Part shown: piece by piece, positions 1-9,435 of the stretch
Numbering within the stretch: the first letter of the stretch is position 1
Layout of the letters: every line of letters starts with the position of its first letter
DNA from: JACKHO01 sp041398745
Lineage (GTDB): Bacteria; Planctomycetota; Planctomycetia; Planctomycetales; Planctomycetaceae
DNA length: 64,000 nucleotides
Assembly: GCA_041398745.1 (NCBI GenBank)
Contig: JAWKUB010000009.1
Span: forward strand, 1-64,000
Reading direction: 5' to 3'
Program-made: the position numbers and the translations under genes
The notes under the pieces: generated by a model
What the model was told of the DNA's origin: nothing
Databases searched by the model: none
What the model saw: the letters and a program-made list of their open reading frames with translations, nothing else

Positions 1-200
1 AATTCAGCGGCAATTTCTCTGGCAGACCATCCTTTTGCGTTTAGCGTTCGAATTTTCTTCGCTCTTTCAGCCCTATCGGCACGGATTCTGGCACCGTTTG
101 CCTTCGCCCGATCACGCTTTTGCCGGTATGTCTCGGCGGGAAACCCCTCGGACACACGAAAAAACAAGGGTTTTTCGACGCCGAGAATGCGTCGAAAGAG
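1..200 (-). CDS. Partial helix-turn-helix protein, possibly part of an inserted element
   Basis: The minus strand is open across the first 200 bases and runs off the left edge. Its translation has a basic linker followed by a segment, RAKKIRTLNAKGWSAREIAA at about bases 3-62, that reads like the first helices of a Hin/resolvase-type helix-turn-helix. No start codon with a ribosome site is visible and the frame continues into comM-like DNA on the right, so its true beginning is unclear. The context is that comM similarity on the other strand stops abruptly near base 206, so this frame may lie on a mobile element that entered comM. It could also be an unrelated neighbour. The HTH call is by eye. 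Confidence 0.35.
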
Positions 201-205
201 GTCAG

Positions 206-688
206 TGTCCCTGCGGATTTCGAGGCGATCCCAAACGTCAGTGCAACTGCACGCCAATGCAAATCGAGCGGTACCTGGCAAAAATCAGTGGGCCGTTGCT
301 AGATCGAATTGACATTCATGTTGAAGTCCCACCTGTCCCGTTTCACGAACTGGCGGCGCGACAAACAGGGACGAACAGTGAATCAATGCGTAGTCAGGTA
401 CTGGCGGCCCGGGAGCGGCAAATTGAACGGTTCGGAAATGAAGGGCAACAGTTCAATGGCACCATGTCACCTCGACAGTTGCGGAAACATTGTCAGCTGG
501 AAAACGACGCCGCTCAGTTGTTGCGAGCAGCCATGGAAGAAATGGGTCTCTCTGCCCGGGCGCATGACAAAATCCTCCGAGTCAGCCGGACTATTGCCGA
601 CTTGGATGGGGCCGATGCCATTAGCGCCGGGCACCTGAGCGAAGCCATCAACTATCGAACTCTGGACCGAAATTACTGGTCGAATTAG
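206..688 (+). pseudogene. comM: 3' end of comM/yifB (Mg-chelatase-like AAA+ protein), interrupted
   Basis: ComM is an AAA+ helicase that promotes branch migration during natural transformation; YifB is its homologue. The visible part starts at the cysteine motif (CPCGFRGDPKRQCNC, bases 206-250), continues with the family segment ISGPLLDRIDIHVEVP, and ends in the usual C-terminal helical domain (SARAHDKILRVSRTIADLDG, then HLSEAINYR). About 160 residues of a protein that is normally about 500 are present. Upstream of base 206 the plus-strand frame stays open to base 35, but the translation no longer resembles ComM: the conserved NP before CPCG is missing, and the opposite strand encodes an HTH-like frame. 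I infer an insertion or rearrangement at about 200-206. The ATPase half may lie left of the window. Confidence 0.75.
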
Positions 689-738
689 TCGAGAGCAAGG
701 TCGCAGAAGGTGAAGTTCAATCAGCGCGAGCTTGTGCT

Positions 739-2184
739 TTAGCTCCAGACGAATCGATCAGCGACGGGGCGTGAGTCCGTTTGTTCCAGTAAGGCCGCCG
801 CCAGGTCGTTGGGGAGGTAGCTGCCATGCACCATGACGTGCCGATTGCGTGCGCTGCGACAATAAACGCTGATGTCCTCCGCATGTCCGCGACCAACCCA
901 GCGAAGCAGAATAAACACGACCGAGACGTCGGGCGACTGCACGAGTTGCTGAAGTTTCTGCGGGCTTTCATACTTTCCCGAAGTGGCCCACGCGAGGTCG
1001 CGTAGTCGGAACGCGTCGATCAGCATTTGCCGTGTGGCTTCGTGAGGCGTTCCACCGACCAGAACGACTCGTTTGCCTTCGAGTTCCTCAGCAGCCATGA
1101 CCACGTCTTCTGACCAGGTACCGCAATCCCACTCTCCCTGACTGGAAATGGCTTCAATGCGAACTTGATCAACCTCCGCGATGACACTTCGAAACGTACG
1201 CGACTCAGGAAGGGAAACCGGAATGGTGTCGATGTAGTTACGAAAGACGGCATGGAGTCGGGCATCATCTTCCGCGACGCCACGGTCCATTACGAGGTGC
1301 TCGACGTCATCAATGACAAAGCCCCACTGTTCACGATCTCGTTCCAACTCGCCGGACATCTTTTCCAGACGCGACTTGAGCCGATGGAGAACGACCTCGC
1401 CCGGGCCTGAAAAATCAGGTTGGATTTCAGCCACTTCCACTGGCACGGCGACCGGAGCCTCCGCCCTGTCCGATTCACTGTTGATCGCGGCGACCGGGAA
1501 GTCGGCTTCAATTTCGGTCAGTCGTGGAGGACTCGGGCGTTCGATGCGATGTCTAATTCGGCCGGCGTAAGCCTGAAGAGCAAACGGAATTCCAAATCGG
1601 GCCGCCACCTGTTCGGCCCACTCAATGGTCTTCGTTTCATCGAGCCGGCGTTCCTGCACGGCATTCAACAGGTTCCAAAGGGCTTCCAGAACGCACAGGT
1701 CAGCATCTTGTGCCGCAGCATGCCACAACTCGGAATCTGAAAACTGCGTCTGAAGTTCGGCGGCCCTTGCTTTCACGTCATCAAGGACGTCACTTAATAA
1801 CGAGGTCTCCAGCTCCTGGAAGCTGGACAGTCGGTCGTGCCAAAACTCGCAGCGGCCGCGGGCTTCGGCTTCCCGTTGGCGACATTCTTCGATCCCGGCT
1901 TCCAGCGAATTCACCCATTCGAGTAGGGGAGCATCAATTCCCATTTCAGGCAGGAACTCACCAATTTCGGTCTGATCCACCAACTTCTTTAATGCACGAC
2001 TTTGCTGATCGCCGAGCGACATAATGTCCACGGCAATTGTGTTTGGAACTCCGCCACCAAGCTGAGCTAAATCAACAGCTGCCTGCTGAAGCTTTGCGGC
2101 TAGCCGCTCCCGCTCCCCTTGCACCCGCCGCACCTCACTCACAGCAGAAACAAGCAAGGCAAGTTGTTGCGGGGAATACGTCAT
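739..2184 (-). CDS. Coiled-coil protein with C-terminal DUF2325-like domain
   Basis: 481 residues, function unknown. The first half is helical and charged (EVRRVQGERERLAAKLQQAA near the N-terminus). The last 112 residues, from about 370 (GKRVVLVGGTPHEATRQ), resemble the DUF2325 fold: a VxLVGG strand-loop, a middle VVFILLRWVGRGHAEDI segment, and a late HVMVHGSYLPNDLAAALL strand-helix. No signal peptide or membrane segment is seen, so it is probably cytoplasmic. The start at 2184 is preferred over upstream in-frame starts because GGTGGAGACC lies just upstream at a good distance and the extra N-terminal residues look non-coding. It is transcribed divergently from the FHA gene. The DUF2325 match is by eye. 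Confidence 0.7.
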   Translation of the reverse strand: MTYSPQQLALLVSAVSEVRRVQGERERLAAKLQQAAVDLAQLGGGVPNTIAVDIMSLGDQQSRALKKLVDQTEIGEFLPEMGIDAPLLEWVNSLEAGIEECRQREAEARGRCEFWHDRLSSFQELETSLLSDVLDDVKARAAELQTQFSDSELWHAAAQDADLCVLEALWNLLNAVQERRLDETKTIEWAEQVAARFGIPFALQAYAGRIRHRIERPSPPRLTEIEADFPVAAINSESDRAEAPVAVPVEVAEIQPDFSGPGEVVLHRLKSRLEKMSGELERDREQWGFVIDDVEHLVMDRGVAEDDARLHAVFRNYIDTIPVSLPESRTFRSVIAEVDQVRIEAISSQGEWDCGTWSEDVVMAAEELEGKRVVLVGGTPHEATRQMLIDAFRLRDLAWATSGKYESPQKLQQLVQSPDVSVVFILLRWVGRGHAEDISVYCRSARNRHVMVHGSYLPNDLAAALLEQTDSRPVADRFVWS

Positions 2185-2738
2185 GCGAATGGTCTCCACC
2201 AGAATGATATCGCAGATAAAGTAAAGCCGAGATTGGCTGAGAAGGGGTCCGTCGCAGTTCATTTGACGTGCGAAGTGAACCGTAGTCAATCACTTCATGT
2301 GCTGTTTTCGCCAATTCGACGAACTGCTCCAGCCATGAAAAATTGAATCGCGACAGAGACCACGCACCACTGTGCAAACCTGAAGCATGAAACATGAGAC
2401 CTCACGGCCATGTCGATTTGTTTTGCCGCATCCAATGCAGCGCATCACGGCATGCGATGGCCAAATGCAACCTGCACATCTCCTTTGACTGGTCGGTTAT
2501 CACGATTAATCCGGAAGTTTCGATTCTTCGACTTGTGCCTTCCAAGCAAACTGAAATGCCGGGATGTTGCGGTATTGCAACAAGCGCGCGTCATTGCACT
2601 TTGACGGGCATTTTCTGTGAGCTAGGGATCATACATAGCCATGCGCTGTGCGTGTTTCGTCGTCAAACGATGAATCAATGGGCGTACGCGTGCGGCTCGG
2701 GCTCGACAATTGACACCTGCGCCGAAAGAGGCGGACTT
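2185..2738. other. Intergenic region between divergent genes
   Basis: About 550 bases between the DUF2325-like gene (minus) and the FHA gene (plus). Open frames cross it but none has a convincing start or protein-like composition. It presumably carries both promoters. No repeat or clear hairpin was recognised. Confidence 0.5.
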
Positions 2739-5700
2739 ATGGACATGACTTCAACGATTTCCCCAGCCAAAGCAGCCGCAACACGCTCGATGTCCGCCTA
2801 TACGCTGACGCCGAGAACGGTTGACATACCAGGTATCAACCTGGGTCTGGGCCACTTTAGTCTGGGAAGTGGACCAGAGTGCGATGTCGTTGTGGATGTT
2901 CCCGGTGTGGCAGACTGTCACTGCATGCTGCTGGTCGGACCACGTCGCATTGTTGTCAAAGCGCTCTCCCCTCTGACCTGGATTAACGACGGCGCCGTCC
3001 GCGAGTGTAACTTTGGTATTGGTGATCGACTCATTGTTGGTCCCGTTGAATTCGTGCTGGAAGAAGCAGCACAAACTGCCCCAGTGCATTCCCAACCGTT
3101 CAGTCCACCGACGGGGATTGACGAAGCCATTGCCCTGCTCCGCCCAGCGACGCAGCGCGGTCCGAACGTGTTCGAGGAATCCTCACACTCCGCTGCTAAC
3201 GAAACCGACTTAATCAACGACGAAATCAAACGTCAAAGACAGCACTTCGAACAACTCCGAAAGCAACTTGCCCAGAAGGAGTCCCTTGTTGAGTTGCGGG
3301 AGTCCGAAATCGGTGCCAGAGCAACCGAACTGGCCGCCGAATTCGACCGGCTGCGGGAAGAACGGCTTATTGGACAAAAGACGCGAGAAAAACTGAAGCA
3401 GGCGGAGTCTGCCCTGCGCCAGCGGGAGCACGAGCTCGAATTGCGATTGGAAGAATGCGCCACGCAAGAAGAAGCCATCGCCGCCCTCCAGTCCCGAATT
3501 GAGTCTGATTCAGCGAGTTTGCAAACTCGTATTCAGGAACTTGATGAACAACGGGAGTCAGTCAGCAATGCTTTGAAACGCGTCGAGGAAAAGGAGCAGG
3601 AACAGGAGGCTATTCGGCAATCTTCGGCACAGCAACTGAATACCCTCAACGAGCAGGAAGTGGCGCTGGGCGTTCGAGAAAGCGAACTGCAGAAGCAGCT
3701 TCACGAGTTTGAGCAGGCGAAACAACGGGAAGCCACTCAAAGGGAAGAGGATTCGGCGTTGTCGTTGGACATCGCCCGTCGCGAGGAAACGCTGCATCAA
3801 CAACTCGCGGAGCTTGAGTGCCGGAATGCGGAACTCGAGGTGGAACGTCAGCAGCTCGATTCCGAGCGCTCGGCCTTTGCCGCCGAACAGGAATTGCAAC
3901 ATCAGCAATTCGAAGATCGCCAGAACGAGTTGAAGAGTCGCGAAGAATCGCTCTCTCAACGCGAGCATTCGATTAATGCGCGTGAACTTGAACTACAGAC
4001 AAGCGAACAGGCGTTTCATACTGCCGTTGAGCAATCGGCAGATGAAGCGGAAAAGGAGATTATCTCGCTCAAACAGCAACTTGATGAAGAACGGGAATCG
4101 CTCGCGTCGCTGCGTGCAGAACTCGAATCTGCAAACAGGGAGCTGGAGAAATTCCGTGACGAAGAATCCGTTGCGCGACAGTCGGCAGCGGACGAAGTTG
4201 AAGAATTGATCACTCAACTCGGAATCATTTCCGATCAAAACGCCGATCTGCAAATTCGGCTCGAAGAATTGGCGCTTCGCTTGGAATTGAAAGAAGACCA
4301 GCGAGGGCAATTGGAGGACGAACTCTCCATTCGCTCCGAAGAAGCGAATCGGCACCTCGAACGAATTGCGGAACTTGAATGGGAGGTGCAACAGGCGGCT
4401 TGTGAAGCCACTGACCCGGCTGCGACGAACAACGAGGACACTCCCGAAACGGCTGAACTCGTGAGCGTTGCCAACTCCCAGCTTCAAAGCGAACGCGACG
4501 AGGTTGAACGCGAACGGCAAGCATGTGTCGCGGAACGCCAGGAACTGTCGCTGGAACGCGAGGCACTGGAGCGAACCAAGACCAGCGTTGATCGCCAGGC
4601 AGCGGAACTGGCGGAAACGCAACGTTGGTTACTGAATTCCCAAAACGAGTTGGCAGAAGAGCGTGCCGAACTCGAACGGGAACGGGAAGAATTTGCAGAG
4701 TTGCGTCGACAAGCCTCTCCTGATTTCGGCTCGGACGCCGACCTCGTTGATGAATTGGGGAATCTGCCGTCTGCAAGCGAGTTTGATCTGTCGGGTGAAC
4801 GAGATGCCGCTGTGACAACCACCGGCGAAGCGCCAGATAACGACGAAGCCATCTCTCTTATCATTCCCGAAGATGACGAAGAGTTGAGCATCGAATTTCC
4901 GGAAGAAGAGGGCAACGACTCAGAAGACGACTTCGTCAATTTGGAAGGCTCGTTGGATAGTGCATCCGACCTTTCATTTGTTCAGTCATTTCGGCTTGAT
5001 CATGCCAGCAGTCCTGGCAGCGAACAGCCTGACGCAGTCGCAGAGAATAATGTCCTTGCGGAAAAAGCAACGGCAGCGGCTTCGAGCCCCAATCCGAAAC
5101 AGGACGGCCTTTCCGGGCTTCGATCCCAATTGGCCGAATTGTTTGGCATGTCGACTGATTCACTGCGCGAGCCAACGGATGACCCCGACGAAGCGACCGA
5201 TGAAGTCGAAAGTAACAGTGTCGACGCGATCGAATCCCTGACCGCCATCGAAGTCGAAGTGGCTGAACGCTCTGTTAATGACACACCACAGCCCAATTTA
5301 TCGGAAAAAAATGCCGATACGGGTGAATTCGGCGCCTTTGAAGAACCCGACTCGGTTGAAGCTTATATGGAGCGGCTACTCGCCCGCAGTCGACCATCCG
5401 ACGCGACACCCATTGAGAAAATTGACGAGGTCAAAACTGACTCCAATACCGAGGAAACTTCCGACCCCCAAAGCGACGATCAGCTGGTTCCGCTGAACGA
5501 AATCAACATTGAACCGACGTCGGAATCGGGTAGCTCAGATGCTTCGGCAATTGACTCCAGCGAAGCCATCGAGGAGGACGAAGAAGCGTCATCGGCGCGC
5601 CGTGCTACCACTGACGAGGATCGCGATGCCATGCGTGCGAACATGAACTCATTTCGCGAACTGGCAAACTATTCTGCACGTTCCGCCGTTGCGAAATCTC

Positions 5701-5960
5701 AAACAGCGCGTCTGCGAGCAGCACTGAAATCAACGTCATACATTGTCGCTGCTTCGTGGATTGCCACGGGCATGCTGGCCACGTCAAAGCTGTGGATGGG
5801 AAGCACACAATGGACAACAACACTCATTGCATTGGCAGCTTCACTTGGTCTGAGCTTTCGTGCATTCATGCTCTGGCTGGAAATCAAAAAACATCAGGTC
5901 GATACGCCATCGACTTTCGATGAAGTGGAATTGTCGGGCAAAGAATCGGTCGGCGAGTAA
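2739..5960 (+). CDS. FHA-domain, long coiled-coil, C-terminal membrane protein
   Basis: 1073 residues. An FHA phosphothreonine-binding domain lies at about 36-107 (SLGSGPECDVVVDVPGVADC, then HC, matching the GS...CD...D..G..H pattern). It is followed by several hundred residues of Glu/Gln/Arg-rich coiled coil (to about 690), then an acidic Ser/Asp/Glu-rich stretch. Two hydrophobic helices near the C-terminus (about 1000-1016 and 1026-1048) suggest membrane anchoring with the bulk in the cytoplasm. The ATG at 2739 was chosen because AAAGAGG sits about 8 bases upstream; the frame is open for another 345 bases upstream, but that part does not look like protein. The architecture suggests a phosphorylation-responsive scaffold, an inference only. 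The function is unknown. Confidence 0.85.
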   Translation: MDMTSTISPAKAAATRSMSAYTLTPRTVDIPGINLGLGHFSLGSGPECDVVVDVPGVADCHCMLLVGPRRIVVKALSPLTWINDGAVRECNFGIGDRLIVGPVEFVLEEAAQTAPVHSQPFSPPTGIDEAIALLRPATQRGPNVFEESSHSAANETDLINDEIKRQRQHFEQLRKQLAQKESLVELRESEIGARATELAAEFDRLREERLIGQKTREKLKQAESALRQREHELELRLEECATQEEAIAALQSRIESDSASLQTRIQELDEQRESVSNALKRVEEKEQEQEAIRQSSAQQLNTLNEQEVALGVRESELQKQLHEFEQAKQREATQREEDSALSLDIARREETLHQQLAELECRNAELEVERQQLDSERSAFAAEQELQHQQFEDRQNELKSREESLSQREHSINARELELQTSEQAFHTAVEQSADEAEKEIISLKQQLDEERESLASLRAELESANRELEKFRDEESVARQSAADEVEELITQLGIISDQNADLQIRLEELALRLELKEDQRGQLEDELSIRSEEANRHLERIAELEWEVQQAACEATDPAATNNEDTPETAELVSVANSQLQSERDEVERERQACVAERQELSLEREALERTKTSVDRQAAELAETQRWLLNSQNELAEERAELEREREEFAELRRQASPDFGSDADLVDELGNLPSASEFDLSGERDAAVTTTGEAPDNDEAISLIIPEDDEELSIEFPEEEGNDSEDDFVNLEGSLDSASDLSFVQSFRLDHASSPGSEQPDAVAENNVLAEKATAAASSPNPKQDGLSGLRSQLAELFGMSTDSLREPTDDPDEATDEVESNSVDAIESLTAIEVEVAERSVNDTPQPNLSEKNADTGEFGAFEEPDSVEAYMERLLARSRPSDATPIEKIDEVKTDSNTEETSDPQSDDQLVPLNEINIEPTSESGSSDASAIDSSEAIEEDEEASSARRATTDEDRDAMRANMNSFRELANYSARSAVAKSQTARLRAALKSTSYIVAASWIATGMLATSKLWMGSTQWTTTLIALAASLGLSFRAFMLWLEIKKHQVDTPSTFDEVELSGKESVGE

Positions 5961-6276
5961 TGATCATTTGAGCGCGAAGATTTGAATGCCATTGGCTGAT
6001 GATGATGTGGCTAAAATAATCTTTCCTTCGAGAACAGTAAGGAACAACGAAAATCAGGGTTGCAACAGTTCTTGCTTTTCGTACCATTTGCCCATCAAAG
6101 CAATTCCGTTGAGTGCGGTTCAAAGTCGACTCGACAAACAACACCCAGCGGATTGCACGACTCACTAAGGTAGGTGAGTTGGAATGGATTCAGTTTTTGT
6201 GGTTCGATCAACAACATTTGCCCGGTAGCAACAGTTGGTTATCCACTCAAGGGACTCTGTAGAAGGAGGAGTTTCC

Positions 6277-6489
6277 ATGGCGAAGAAAAAAGCCACCGCG
6301 AAGAAGGCCACTGCAAAGAAGGCCGCACCAAAGAAAGCCGCTGCTAAGAAGGCTGCTCCAAAGAAAGCTGCTCCAAAGAAAGCCGCTGCCAAGAAGGCTG
6401 CTCCAAAGAAAGCCGCTGCTAAGAAGGCTGCTCCAAAGAAAGCCGCCGCTAAGAAGGCTACCAAGAAAAAAGCTACCAAGAAGAAGTAA
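6277..6489 (+). CDS. H1-like Lys/Ala-rich DNA-binding histone
   Basis: 70 residues, almost entirely repeats of AAPKKAAAKK and ATKK, like the C-terminal tail of eukaryotic H1 and bacterial H1-like proteins (Hc1, HctB and AlgP-type tails). Such tails bind DNA without sequence specificity and compact the nucleoid. A very strong ribosome site (AAGGAGGAG, 6263-6271) lies 5 bases before the ATG, indicating high expression. The DNA is an internal repeat of AAGAAAGCCGCT-like units, so copy number could vary by slippage. A hairpin follows the stop codon. It stands alone between the FHA gene and the apbE-like gene. Confidence 0.9.
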   Translation: MAKKKATAKKATAKKAAPKKAAAKKAAPKKAAPKKAAAKKAAPKKAAAKKAAPKKAAAKKATKKKATKKK

Positions 6490-6514
6490 TTTCGCTTCTT
6501 GGATTGTCACATCG

Positions 6515-6547
6515 AGCCGAGATGTTGGGTTTTCCCTCGTCTCGGCT
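6515..6547 (+). terminator. Hairpin after the H1-like gene, probable terminator
   Basis: AGCCGAGA (6515-6522) pairs with TCTCGGCT (6540-6547), with an inner GGG/CCC pair, followed by TATTTTCTT. It starts 26 bases after the H1-like stop codon. Confidence 0.6.
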
Positions 6548-6611
6548 ATTTTCTTGCGCCCTCCCGCAATGTACCGTACGAATCGTTTGGTTTACGTCAC
6601 TCGGTTGAGTC

Positions 6612-7940
6612 ATGCTTGGTACAATGGGACTTTCTCAGTCGCTCATTTCTTTTTGCCTTCTCGCAACGTGTGCAGGAACCTGCTTCGCCAGCGAAACCCT
6701 CGCTCTTGAGGGACGGACCATGGGCACCTCCTACCACGTTACGGTGGTGTACGAGAATGAACAGCCCAGTGCGGACCATCTACAGGACAGCATTGACTCG
6801 CTGCTCAAAGAAATCAACGGGCAAATGTCGACGTACATTCCCGACTCGGAACTCTCACAATTCAACGCTTCCGCCGCGAATCAAGTTTTTGAGGTTGCAC
6901 CAGAAACTGCATTTGTGGTTCAACGCGCCCTGGAAATCGCTGAACAATCAAACGGTGCTTATGATCCCACAGTTGGGCCACTCGTGAGGCTCTGGGGATT
7001 TGGTGGCGCGAATCCACTTACCGCCATTCCCAGTAACGAAGAGATTGAATCAACCCGCGAACGCGTCAGTTGGAAATACATTGAAGTCAGCCAAAGCCCC
7101 CCAGCTCTCCAAAAATCTCGTGACGATGTCGAACTCGACCTCTCTTCGATTGCCAAAGGTTACGCTGTTGATGCTGTCCACAACTGGTTGACCGAACAGC
7201 CGCAGCTGACGGGGCACCTGGTGGAAATTGGTGGTGAGGTTCGCACTCGTGGCACGAAGCCCGATGGCAGCCTCTGGCGACTCGCCATCGAAGTTCCCGA
7301 CCGCGACTCACGTACCGGAGGGTACGTCGTCGACCTGAACAATGAATCGCTGGCGACTTCTGGAGACTATCGCAACTTCGTGGAAGTCGATGGCCAGTTC
7401 TTCTCGCACACCATCAATCCAAACACTGGTCGACCGGTTGAGCACACACTCGGATCCGTTTCCGTACTCGCGGAAGACTGCATGACCGCCGACGCACTGG
7501 CGACCACGCTCAACGTCATGGGGCCCGAAGAGGGATTGCAGTTTGCCGAAGATAATCACATTGCCGCTTTTTTCGTTGTCCGCAACGGCGATATGTATCA
7601 GGAATTCGCGACAACGACGGCACAGGGACGCATTGTGAGCCTGGAAGAATCGTCTATTGCTCCTGAACAAGCCGCAGCATCGCCGTTGTTCACCGTGTTG
7701 GTGACGATTGCCGCATTTGCCCTGGCAATGCTCGGCCTTGCCATCGGCTACCTCATTAAGAATCGACTACTGAAAGGAACGTGCGGAGGCCTCCAGAACT
7801 TTCACGGCCAAGATGGAAAATCGGCCTGTGAGTTATGCGCCAAACCTCGCGAAGAGTGTCAGGAATTTCGGGACAAGCTCGCGCAAATGGCAGCGAAGGA
7901 AGCAGCCGATCCGGAGCAGGCTGACGAGCAAGGCGCGTAA
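6612..7940 (+). CDS. apbE: ApbE-type FAD:protein FMN transferase fused to an NqrM-like domain
   Basis: 442 residues. After a hydrophobic signal (about 5-26), residues 30-340 match ApbE, the enzyme that attaches FMN to Thr/Ser of membrane flavoproteins such as NqrB, NqrC and RnfG. Visible motifs are RTMGTSY (35-41), AKGYAVD (181-187), LVEIGGEVR (203-211), HTINPNTGRP (266-275) and MTADALATTL (291-300). A transmembrane helix (about 359-382) is followed by KGTCGGL (388-394) and further cysteines at 406, 409 and 416. This helix plus CGGL plus C-x-x-C plus C pattern is that of NqrM (DUF539), the Na+-NQR maturation factor. Family ApbE proteins are about 330-350 residues, so the tail is a real addition. 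No nqr genes are in view. ATG 6612 or 6624 could be the start. Confidence 0.88.
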   Translation: MLGTMGLSQSLISFCLLATCAGTCFASETLALEGRTMGTSYHVTVVYENEQPSADHLQDSIDSLLKEINGQMSTYIPDSELSQFNASAANQVFEVAPETAFVVQRALEIAEQSNGAYDPTVGPLVRLWGFGGANPLTAIPSNEEIESTRERVSWKYIEVSQSPPALQKSRDDVELDLSSIAKGYAVDAVHNWLTEQPQLTGHLVEIGGEVRTRGTKPDGSLWRLAIEVPDRDSRTGGYVVDLNNESLATSGDYRNFVEVDGQFFSHTINPNTGRPVEHTLGSVSVLAEDCMTADALATTLNVMGPEEGLQFAEDNHIAAFFVVRNGDMYQEFATTTAQGRIVSLEESSIAPEQAAASPLFTVLVTIAAFALAMLGLAIGYLIKNRLLKGTCGGLQNFHGQDGKSACELCAKPREECQEFRDKLAQMAAKEAADPEQADEQGA

Positions 7941-7961
7941 CCAACTGCATGTCGCGAAGGT

Positions 7962-9086
7962 CTACGAGATGCCCAATTCCTGCATGACACTGCGAACTTC
8001 GTCGACAGGGATATCAGAAACCAGTTCCACGTGTCCCATTCGAGTTGGCAAAATGAATCGCAAAGTGCCGCCGACGCTTTTCTTGTCGAGCAGCATCCGT
8101 TCAATGACCTCGTCACCGGTAATTGGATGGGCAAGATTCAATGCGACAGGCAGTCCGAGTGCCTTGATCAGGTTTGTCTGACGGGCACAGAACTCAGCAT
8201 CAATCCTGCCGAGGCGGAGTGACAGCAGCGCCGCATACTCCATGCCAATCGAAACTGCTTCCCCGTGCAACAGTTCGCCATAACCCGCCAAGGCTTCAAA
8301 CGCATGGGCAAAAGTGTGACCGTAGTTCAGCACCGCCCGCAGTCCGGTCCGCTCGTACTCGTCATGTTCGACGACATCGGCCTTGAGCTGGCAACAACGG
8401 GCTATGATTTCTGCCAACACACCATCTTCGCGGGCGTTGATGGCGTCCACCTTCTGCTCCAGAAATGTGAAGAAGTCCGCGTCCAGAATGGCGCCGTATT
8501 TCACCACCTCTGCCAGCCCGGAACGGAACTCCCGCTCCGGCAGAGTCCGTAATGCATGCGTATCGATGAGGACACCGAGCGGCTGATGAAATGCACCAAT
8601 CAGGTTCTTGGCCTGAGGATGGTTCACCCCGACTTTTCCTCCGACGGAACTGTCCACATCTGACAGCAGTGTGGTTGGCACCTGAACAAATGGCAGGCCA
8701 CGATTAAAAGTTGCCGCAATAAATCCTGCAGCATCACCCACCACGCCCCCACCGACAGCGACAATGACCGTTTGTCGGTCGGTGCGAAACCGCACCAGTT
8801 CATCGTACGCCGAGGAAATGACTTCCAGCCGTTTCGACTGCTCTCCCGGCTGCATGTCGATGCGCCCCACCCGCCAACCAGCCTGTTCCAGACTCTCCTG
8901 CACTGCCTGGGCATGTTGTGCCACGTTACCGTCGGTGACAACCACCGCTGACGGAGTGGCCGACTTGCCGAATCGAGCGGCCAGCCATTCGGCCACGCGT
9001 TCACCTGCTGAGGCCAGCAATTCCGGTCCAACCAGAATGTCGTAACTCCGCTCAGACAAATTCACATGCACGCGTATTTCAGACAT
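7962..9086 (-). CDS. aroB: 3-dehydroquinate synthase
   Basis: 374 residues. It converts DAHP to 3-dehydroquinate in the shikimate pathway, in the cytoplasm, using NAD+ and a divalent metal. Family segments are clear: the glycine-rich NAD site GGGVVGDAAGFIAATFNRG, the following VPTTLLSDVDSSVGGKVGVN, KNLIGAFHQP, and the metal-ligand region LNYGHTFAHAFE with a later LLHGEAVSIGM. The length is normal for AroB. The start at 9086 (MSEIRVHV) gives the usual family N-terminus; an in-frame ATG 27 bases upstream is less likely. The gene converges with the apbE-like gene and is divergent from the MMPL transporter, with about 350 bases between the two starts. No other shikimate gene is nearby. Confidence 0.96.
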   Translation of the reverse strand: MSEIRVHVNLSERSYDILVGPELLASAGERVAEWLAARFGKSATPSAVVVTDGNVAQHAQAVQESLEQAGWRVGRIDMQPGEQSKRLEVISSAYDELVRFRTDRQTVIVAVGGGVVGDAAGFIAATFNRGLPFVQVPTTLLSDVDSSVGGKVGVNHPQAKNLIGAFHQPLGVLIDTHALRTLPEREFRSGLAEVVKYGAILDADFFTFLEQKVDAINAREDGVLAEIIARCCQLKADVVEHDEYERTGLRAVLNYGHTFAHAFEALAGYGELLHGEAVSIGMEYAALLSLRLGRIDAEFCARQTNLIKALGLPVALNLAHPITGDEVIERMLLDKKSVGGTLRFILPTRMGHVELVSDIPVDEVRSVMQELGIS

Positions 9087-9435
9087 CAGTCCAGCTTCTC
9101 TAATCAGCAACAAGGGCGTTCAATTTTCAAAATGGGTGTCACCGCACACGGTAGCCTTCTGCGATTTTGGAAACAAGTACCGGCATTCCGGCAGCAATTC
9201 AGACATCAAAACGTCATCTCTGCCTGCTGAGACGCTCCCGTCAGCAATTAATGCCGATTCCCGACGCCGCCACGAACCCGCAGAATTCCGACCTATTGAG
9301 CCTCAATTCGCAGCGCGATACGCTGTAACCAATGCCCAGCAGCGTCAACGGGGACGTTATGTCCCTGCGTTTCTCCAACACACGCCCAGGCTGGCATGCA
9401 GGATTCCCCAATGTTCACCAACACCGGCAGGATGC

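Noticed and set aside
3993..4622. Antisense open frames inside the FHA/coiled-coil gene
   Set aside because: Composition-driven shadows of Glu/Gln-rich codons; the sense gene has a strong ribosome site and coherent domains.
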